The notes under the pieces are model-generated. The model searched no databases. It was not told where the DNA came from and saw only the letters and a program-made list of their open reading frames with translations. Both the position numbers and the translations under genes were made by a program. This document shows, in pieces, positions 57,770-64,000 of a stretch of DNA of 64,000 nucleotides. This DNA is from Thinopyrum elongatum (lineage: Eukaryota > Streptophyta > Magnoliopsida > Poales > Poaceae): the NCBI GenBank assembly GCA_011799875.1, contig JAAAXO010000405.1, forward strand, positions 1-64,000. Reading direction: 5' to 3'. The first letter of the stretch is position 1, and the number at the start of each line of letters is the position of its first letter.

Positions 57770-58795
57770 GCACTTTATGCCTAGCTTAACGGCTTTAAAG
57801 AAAGCGCTACCAGGGAGACAACCCGGAGGTTTTAGAGAGTCATTTATTTATGTTGAGTGCTTTTATAAAGTTTAAAAACAAAAAAATATAGAGGGGAACT
57901 TAAAACTTCACAAAAAGAGAAGCGATTGAAAGGTGATGCATTGGAGAAGTGAGGGTCGACCTTGAACACTTGTGTTCATGCTCATGGAAACAATGTAGAA
58001 TTTTTCATGAAGATTATCACAAAAATAATTATCTCCTTGTACAAATCCATTGTATTGTAAAAATAATGTGCCAAGATTTGCCTTTAGGATGATTAGATTG
58101 CTTGTTGGTATGTGCGGTGCAAAAACAGAAACTTTGGCTGTAGTGCGTGATTTTATATTTTTTACTGGAACATCAAAAGCTTCTGAAACTTTTTGTACAG
58201 TCTTTATATACAAAATATTTATTTTTTCCTAATTTTTCAGAATTTTTAGAGTTACAGAAGTATGGTGAATGTTCAGATTGCTACAGACTGTCCTGTTTAA
58301 GACAGATTCTGTTTTTGATGCATTATTTTGCTCGATTTGATGGAACTATCGATTTTTATCGGTGGTATAAGCCATGGAAAAGTTATATTACATTAGCTAC
58401 AATGCAAAAACAAAATATGAATTGGTTTGCAATAGTACTTAGAGTAGTGATTTGCATTATTATACTAACGGATCTTACCGAGGTTTCTGTTGAGTTTTGT
58501 GTGGATGAAGTGATCAAAGATCGAGGAGGTCCCAATATGAGAAGAAGGAGGAGAGGCAAGAGCTCAAGCTTGGGGATGACCAAGTCAACCCAAGTAAATA
58601 TTCAAGGATACTCAAGCGTCTAAGCTTGGGGATGCCCCGGAAGGCATCCCATCTTTCTTCAACAAGTATCGGTATGTTTTCATCTTCGTTTCGTTCAAGT
58701 GATATGTGTGAATCTTGGAGCGTCTTTTGTGTTTATTTTTCATTTTTATTTTATGCACCATGCTGTTATGAGATAGTCCATGGTTGATTTATAGA
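57770..58795 (+). other. Element IV 3' internal non-coding region
   Basis: Starts with the GCTTAACGG and GGGAGACAACCCGG block (about 57782-57826), the counterpart of TTGTTGGGAGGCAACCCAA in element II. It is AT-rich afterwards. The hairpin GGGATGCC, loop CCGGAA, GGCATCCC is at 58629-58650. No gene. Confidence 0.6.
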
Positions 58796-59011
58796 ATACT
58801 CATTTCACTTCACTTATATCTTTTGAGTATGGCTTTATAGAATGCATCATGTGCTTCACTTATATCATTTGAAGTTTGGATTGCCTGTTTCTCTTCACAT
58901 AGAAAAACGTTATTTTTAGAATGCTCTTTTGCTTCACTTATATTTGTTAGAGCATGGTCTTTTGTAGAAAGAATTAAACTCTCATGCTTCACTTATATCA
59001 ATTTAGAGAGT
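58796..59011. repeat. Covarying stem-loop array, element IV (4 units)
   Basis: ATACTCA 58796-58802 pairs with TGAGTAT 58824-58830; ATGCTCT 58921-58927 with AGAGCAT 58949-58955; ACTCTC 58978-58983 with GAGAGT 59006-59011. A further unit around 58852-58872 has the core but a poor stem. All share CTTCACTTATAT in the loop. Confidence 0.8.
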
Positions 59012-59798
59012 CAACAGGAATTGGTCAATTGCATGGTTAGTCATAAAATCCTACATAAAACTTGTGGATCACTGAATATGATATGTTTGATTCCTTGCAA
59101 TAGTTTTGTGATATAGAGATGGTAATATGTGGGAGGTACTAGTAAACGGTTGTGGTTAGTAAGAATATTGGTGTTAAGGTTTGTGATTCCCGAAGCATGC
59201 ACGTATAGTCTCTCGTTATGCTATAAAGTTGGAGCATGATTTATTATTGATTGTCTTCCTTATGAGTGGCGGTCGGGGATGAGCGATGGTGTTTTCCTAC
59301 CAATCTATCCCCCTAGGGGCATGCGTAGTAGTACTTTGCTTCGAGGGCTAATAAACTTTTGCAATAAGTATATGAGTTCTTTATGACTAATGTGAGTCCA
59401 TGGATTATACGCACTCTTACCTTTTCGCAATCTGCTAGCCTCTACGGTACCATGCATTGCCCTTTCTCACCTTGAGAGTCGGTGCAAACTCCGCCAGTGC
59501 ATCCAAACCCCATGATATGATATGCTCTATCACACATAAGCCTTATTATATCTTCCTCAAAACAGCCACCATACCTACCTATTATGGCCCTTCCATAGCC
59601 ATTATGAGATATATTGCCATGCAACTTCCACCGCTTTCATTTTGATGACTTGAGCATTCATTGTTATATTGCTTTGCATGATCATAAGATAGCTAGCATG
59701 ATATTTCCATGGCTTGTCCATTTTTTTATATCGTTGTTATGCTAGATCATTGCACATCCTGATACACTGCCAGAGGCATTCATATAGAGTCATATTTT
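59012..59798 (+). other. Element IV distal internal region, truncated
   Basis: Parallels 41521-42310 of element III (for example CCAATCTATCCCCCTAGGGGCATGC near 59299) and stops after CATATAGAGTCATATTTT, where a chromovirus-like LTR piece begins. The element IV 3' end and 3' LTR are not in the window. Confidence 0.75.
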
Positions 59799-59943
59799 TG
59801 ATGAAGACATCAATACCATTGTTACACCCACAGCCCCTGCTGCTACACATACTGGACCAATTACTAGAGCTCGCGCACGCCAATTAAATTATCAGGTACT
59901 TTCGTTTCTTGGTAATGATTCCAATGTTCATGAGAATATGATG
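59799..59943 (+). mobile_element. First 145 bases of an older chromovirus-like LTR
   Basis: TGATGAAGACATCAATACC to GAGAATATGATG, matching the start of the next LTR but with its own differences. It ends exactly where LTR 1 begins, as expected if the younger element inserted into an older LTR of the same family. Confidence 0.78.
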
Positions 59944-59944
59944 T

Positions 59945-60250
59945 GATGAGGACATCAATACCATTGTTACACCCACAGCCCCTGCTTCTATACATACTGG
60001 ACCAATTACTAGAGCTCGCGCACGTCAATTAAAATATCAGGTACTTTCGTTTCTTGGTAATGATTCTAAAGTTCATGAGAATATGATGCTGCCTAAATTG
60101 GATACATTTGTTTTGCTTACAAATGAAGGGCCTAGCTTGGACAAGAAAGAGGAACCTTGGAGCAAGTTCAAGCATGGAGATGATGGCATGCACAAGGGGA
60201 ACAAGAACGGAGTTACAAGTGATGATTTCAGGACTTTGAAGCCACCATAG
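59945..60250 (+). CDS. LTR-encoded C-terminal tail of a Gypsy polyprotein
   Basis: 101 codons ending at TAG 60248-60250: DEDINTIVTPTAPASIHTG, then PITRARARQLKYQVLSF, then ENMMLPKLDTFVLLTNEG, and a charged end (KFKHGDDGMHKGNKN...DFRTLKPP). The TRARARQL block is typical of the extreme C-terminus of plant Gypsy pol. In some chromoviruses, notably the CRM group, pol runs into the 3' LTR, and their LTRs also start TGATGA (from memory). In this 5' position the segment cannot be translated as part of pol; it is kept because LTRs are copied together. Confidence 0.7.
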   Translation, partial: DEDINTIVTPTAPASIHTGPITRARARQLKYQVLSFLGNDSKVHENMMLPKLDTFVLLTNEGPSLDKKEEPWSKFKHGDDGMHKGNKNGVTSDDFRTLKPP

Positions 60251-60606
60251 TGAGTGCAGGAAGCCTTGGACGAAATATACAAGATGTCACTTCATAAATT
60301 TCGTCCAGAGGCTATTATAGGTGCTGCGTCACCTTATTATTGGGCCAGGCCCATGTAATTTTGAAATACTTGAGTATAGGCTGTTTTTAGAGTCCGTATG
60401 TGTGGGGAAACAAGAGATAGGGTTGGTTTCGGACCCCTCCTTCAAGGGCCACGAAATCCCCTCCTCTTCCTCCATATATACAGCCCTTAGGGCACAGTTT
60501 AGACTTTGGGTTTTGTTTAGATTAAAAGTTCGCCATAGCTGCAACTTCGCGTACTTCGTTTGTGTTCAACGACCAGACCAAGACGTCACAGAACCCCACC
60601 TTGATC

Positions 60607-60612
60607 AATAAA
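60607..60612 (+). terminator. LTR 1 polyadenylation signal
   Basis: AATAAA about 130 bases after the TATA-like box and inside the LTR, suitable for ending element transcripts. Confidence 0.5.
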
Positions 60613-60865
60613 GCTTTCATCTTATATTCGCAATATCCAGATTGCAAATCTTAGTTTCTTGCTTGTTCTTCGTTTGCTTGCAGGAGATAGACCCTCGTGG
60701 TCAGGTTGATTGTGCTCCGGCGTGGTCAATAACCTCTCGGAGTTGGTTTAGCGATTGCTAAGGCGCGAGGTCCTCGCACGTTCATAGTCGGATCGTCAAA
60801 GTCTACTCCACCAAAAACGATAGCTATCATCTCATCGAAAGATCGGGACACCCTCGCTTCTATCA

Positions 60866-61884
60866 AGTGGTATCAGATTTCTAGGTTGCTCGGTGAGATT
60901 TTACAATTTTTCGTAGTTTAGACCGAGTCTGTTCTTCATACCTACAGTCCACGAAAAAGCCAAAAAAAAATTAGGGTTGGTTGATCATATCCGAACCAAT
61001 CTGAGCCTTTGCATAATCTTTTTAGGGTTTTTGCTTTGTTGAATTTGCGGTTGCATCGTCGTGTCTAGTTGCTGGTCTTAGCGTCTAGTCCTTAGAGTTT
61101 CGAGTTCTGTCACAGTTTGTTACGCCGCCGCCGCACCATATACCACCACCACTGCCATATCCTACCACCGCTGCCATATACCATCACCGCAGCCATATTC
61201 TACCACCATATATCCACCACCAATCCGAGTTCTTTTTATATTAGATTTGTTTTCGAGACCCATCTATTTTCCGATTCGTGTTTCCTTGCCTGAGTAGGAT
61301 TCGGAAAAGAAAAAAAGTCTGGAGACCCCCGGGCAGTTTTTAGGCCAAAATTTTGGCAGTCAATTTTTTTCCCTATCCTATTTTTAGGTCCCAGGGAGCG
61401 TTTTGAGACACTTGCCATCATAGTGATTTTTTGTCGCACTTTTTCGTCGTCGCTGCCCTGATTTTCGAAAAAAAAAATTGTCAAAAAAAATTTCATGCCA
61501 ATCTTGATAGTTTGACTTGGGAAGAGTTTTGAGACACTCGCCATTATAGTGATTTTTTTGCAAAAAAAAAAAAGGAGCGCAAAAAAAAATGAATTTTTTT
61601 TAGAGTGTGCTCTTCCCTTGTTTATGTGCCGCGCCGTGATTTTGTTAGTGTTCTAGGCTCGCGTCTCTAGTACGGTCTAGCCTAGGACCAGCACAGTACC
61701 GTCGTTGAGCGTTTATTCAACTTTGCATCTCTGAATTGATTATTGCTGACATTTTTGCTACCATATCATAAGCCTTCCCAGCTCCACATACATCTACGTC
61801 GTGCGTTTGACACCACCTGGCAATCGCTCTGTCCAATCTTTGAGAGTTTTGACTACAACGGTGGCCGATCACCACCTGCTGCTG
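60866..61884 (+). mobile_element. Leader 1 between LTR 1 and LTR 2
   Basis: 1019 bases: primer-binding site, leader with CCATATACCACCACC-type repeats (about 61137-61220), long A and T runs, and a direct repeat TTTTGAGACACT-GCCAT-ATAGTGATTTTT at about 61410-61437 and 61530-61557. No gene. There is no polypurine tract before LTR 2 (…CCACCTGCTGCTG), so LTR 2 is not an ordinary 3' LTR. Confidence 0.75.
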
Positions 61885-62796
61885 TGATGAGGACATCAAT
61901 ACCATTGTTACACCCACAGCCCCTGCTTCTATACATACTGGACCAATTATTAGAGCTCGCGCACGCCAATTAAAATATCAGGTACTTTCGTTTCTTGGTA
62001 ATGATTCTAAAGTTCATGAGAATATGATGCTGCCTAAATTGGATACATTTGTTTTGCTTACAAATGAAGGGCCTAGCTTGGACAAGAAAGAGGAACCTTG
62101 GAGCAAGTTCAAGCATGGAGATGATGGCATGCACAAGGGGAACAAGAACGGAGTTACAAGTGATGATTTCAGGACTTTGAAGCCACCATAATGAGTGCAG
62201 GAAGCCTTGGACGAAATATACAAGATGTCACTTCATAAATTTCGTCCAGAGGCTATTAGAGGTGCTGCGTCACCTTATTATTGGGCCAGGCCCATGTAAT
62301 TTCGAAATACTTGAGTATAGGCTGTTTTTAGAGTCCGTATGTGTGGGGAAACAAGAGATAGGGTTGGTTTCGGACCCCTCCTTCAAGGGCCACGAAATCC
62401 CCTCCTCTTCCTCCATATATACAGCCCTTAGGGCACCGTTTAGACTTCGGGATTTGTTTAGTTAAAAGTTAGCCATTGCAACTTCGTGTACTTCGTTTGT
62501 GTCCAACGACCAGACCAAGACCGCTTTCGGATCCCCACCATTATCAATGCTTCATCTATATTCGCAATATTCAGATTGCATTATCATATTCTTGCTTGTT
62601 CTTCGATTGCGTGCAGGAATAGACCTTCGTGGTCAGGTTGATCGTGCTTCCAGCATCGTCAGTAACCTCAGGAGATTGGTTTAGCGATTGCTAAGGCGCA
62701 ACGTCGTGCACGTTTGTAGTCGGATCGTCAAAGTCGGCTCCACCAAATCGATAGTTACCATCTCATCGAAAGATCGGGACACCCTCGCCTCTATCA
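61885..62796 (+). mobile_element. Chromovirus-like LTR 2
   Basis: 912 bases, TGATGAGGACATCA to CTATCA, followed by TGGTATCAG at 62799. The coding tail (61886-62191, TAA) is open. The last 350 bases differ more from LTR 1 than the rest, for example around 62450-62600, including changes in the AATAAA region. Confidence 0.87.
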
Positions 62797-63298
62797 AGTG
62801 GTATCAGTTTTCAGGTTGCTCGGTGAGAATTTCCAGTTTTCCCTAGATTAGATTTATTTTCTTACGTATTGTCCAAAAAAAAAGCCACAAAAAAAATTTA
62901 GGGTTAGTTCATCATATCCGAACCAATCTGAGCCTTTGCATAATCTTTTTAGGGTTTTTGCTTTGTTGAATTTGCGGTTGCATCGTCGTGTCAAGTTGCT
63001 GGTCTTAGCGTCTAGTTCTTTAGAGTTTCGAGTTCTGTTCACAAGTTGTCACGCCGCCGCCGCACCATCATCATCGCCCCTACCATATACCACCCCAGCT
63101 TATCTGCTATTTCTCTGAGTCCATATACCACCACCGATCCGAGTCCATATACCACCACCGATCCGAGTCCATATACCACCACCAATCCGAGCCCACATAT
63201 ACTACCGTCATATACCATCACCAGTCCGAGTTCCACCAGATTCATCTCTGCCACCAGTCCTAGTCCGAGTCCAGTATTTATTCCTTTATTTTAGAGTT
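62797..63298 (+). mobile_element. Leader 2 between LTR 2 and LTR 3
   Basis: 502 bases. The first 270 match leader 1. The rest has three copies of a 24-base unit CCATATACCACCACCGATCCGAGT (one variant) at about 63121-63192. It ends in TTTATTTTAGAGTT, again without a polypurine tract. Confidence 0.75.
63121..63192 (+). repeat. 24-base minisatellite in leader 2
   Basis: Three tandem units of CCATATACCACCACC plus GATCCGAGT (third copy AATCCGAGC), followed by degenerate units. Leader 1 has a looser version at about 61137-61225. Confidence 0.8.
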
Positions 63299-64000
63299 TG
63301 ATGAGGACATCAATACCATTGTTACACCCACAGCCCCTGCTTCTATACATACTGGACCAATTACTAGAGCTCGCGCACGCCAATTAAATTATCAGGTACT
63401 TTCGTTTCTTGGTAATGATTCTAAAGTTCATGAGAATATGATGCTGCCTAAATTGGATACATTTGTTTTGCTTACAAATGAAGGCCCTAGCTTGGACAAG
63501 AAAGAGGAACCTTGGAGCAAGTTCAAGCATGGAGATGATGGCATGCACAAGGGGAATAAGAACGGAGTTACAAGTGATGATTTCAGGACTTTGAAGCCAC
63601 CATAATGAGTGCAGGAAGCCTTGGACGAAATATACAAGATGTCACTTCATAAATTTCGTCCAGAGGCTATTATAGGTGCTGCGTCACCTTATTATTGGGC
63701 CAGGCTCATGTAATTTCGAAATACTTGAGTATAGGCTGTTTTTAGAGTCCGTATGTGTGGGGAAACAAGAGATAGGGTTGGTTTCGGACCCCTCCTTCAA
63801 GGGCCACGAAATCCCCTCCTCTTCCTCCATATATACAGCCCTTAGGGCACCTTTTAGACTTTGGGTTTTGTTTAGATTAAAAGTTCGCCATAGCTGCAAC
63901 TTCGCGTACTTCGTTTGTGTTCAACGACCAGACCAAGACGTCACAGAACCCCACCTCGATCAATAAAGCTTTCATCTTATATTCGCAATATCCAGATTGC
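63299..64000 (+). mobile_element. Chromovirus-like LTR 3, cut by window end
   Basis: First 702 bases, closest to LTR 1. Coding tail open (63300-63605, TAA), AATAAA near 63962. What follows is outside the window. Confidence 0.87.

Larger units (their letters stand above)
59944..60865 (+). mobile_element. Chromovirus-like LTR 1
   Basis: TGATGAGGACATCA to TCTATCA, 922 bases. TATA-like CCATATATACAGCCC at about 60472-60486, AATAAA at 60607-60612. Followed after two bases by TGGTATCAGA (60868-60877), the initiator tRNA-Met type primer-binding site. The first 300 bases encode protein (see 59945-60250). Confidence 0.88.

Noticed and set aside
1..64000. CRISPR arrays, operons, prophage or bacterial features
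   Set aside because: None seen; the sequence is plant nuclear repeat DNA.

Overview
The window is repeat-rich DNA from a grass of the wheat/barley tribe (Triticeae). It consists almost entirely of nested, decayed LTR retrotransposons, and I found no convincing host gene. The Triticeae assignment is inference. It rests on LTR families I recognise: Athila-type LTRs starting TGATACGTCTCC, a BARE/WIS/Angela-type Copia LTR ending in TGTTGGGGAACG when read in reverse, and a Fatima-like Tat element with TGAGGGAGTCC...GACACCGACA LTR ends.

Layout. (1) 1-6232: a minus-strand Tat-lineage Ty3/Gypsy element (element I) with gag, protease, reverse transcriptase (RT) and RNase H. A solo LTR at 1190-2098, flanked by a perfect 5-bp target duplication, splits its RT at the YMDD codons. 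(2) From 6233: an Athila-type element (II) that keeps gag pieces and a protease but shows no RT. Its 3' LTR is cut by a reversed BARE/Angela-type LTR fragment, which is fused to a truncated LTR of a second Athila-like, apparently non-autonomous element (III). (3) Element III abuts a minus-strand chromovirus-like pol, itself cut by a Tat-like LTR. Next comes a Fatima-like element (V) whose LTR, antisense spliced gene and protease remain while RT to integrase are missing. (4) 51437-54813: a rearranged Gypsy element (VI) with an inverted duplication of gag. (5) 54814-59798: a third Athila-like element (IV), related to III and truncated. (6) 59799-64000: a head-to-tail series of LTR-leader-LTR-leader-LTR units from a chromovirus-like family whose LTR encodes the pol C-terminus.

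The block from element I's gag start to the antisense gene is present twice, at about 4941-26830 and 27973-49790, on either side of a 225-base N gap. All nesting junctions are shared. The copies differ mostly by single-base insertions and deletions, and the poorer copy changes along the block: the right copy is worse before about 31.2 kb, the left copy is worse after about 8.5 kb. This looks like two overlapping contigs that were never merged, not a biological duplication. A 917-base piece (26831-27747) identical to 32031-32947 apart from three substitutions sits at the end of the left contig, out of order. I therefore use the right-hand copy as the reference and give the left copy in less detail.

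Function. Nothing here looks able to transpose alone: every pol is broken, and two proteases have Glu at the catalytic Asp position. The most unusual signal is non-coding. Between the coding region and the 3' LTR, elements II, III and IV carry a row of short stem-loops. Their loop, around TGCTTCACTTATAT, is nearly constant, while their stems differ in sequence yet still pair. That covariation suggests a selected RNA or DNA structure and is my best candidate for something undescribed.
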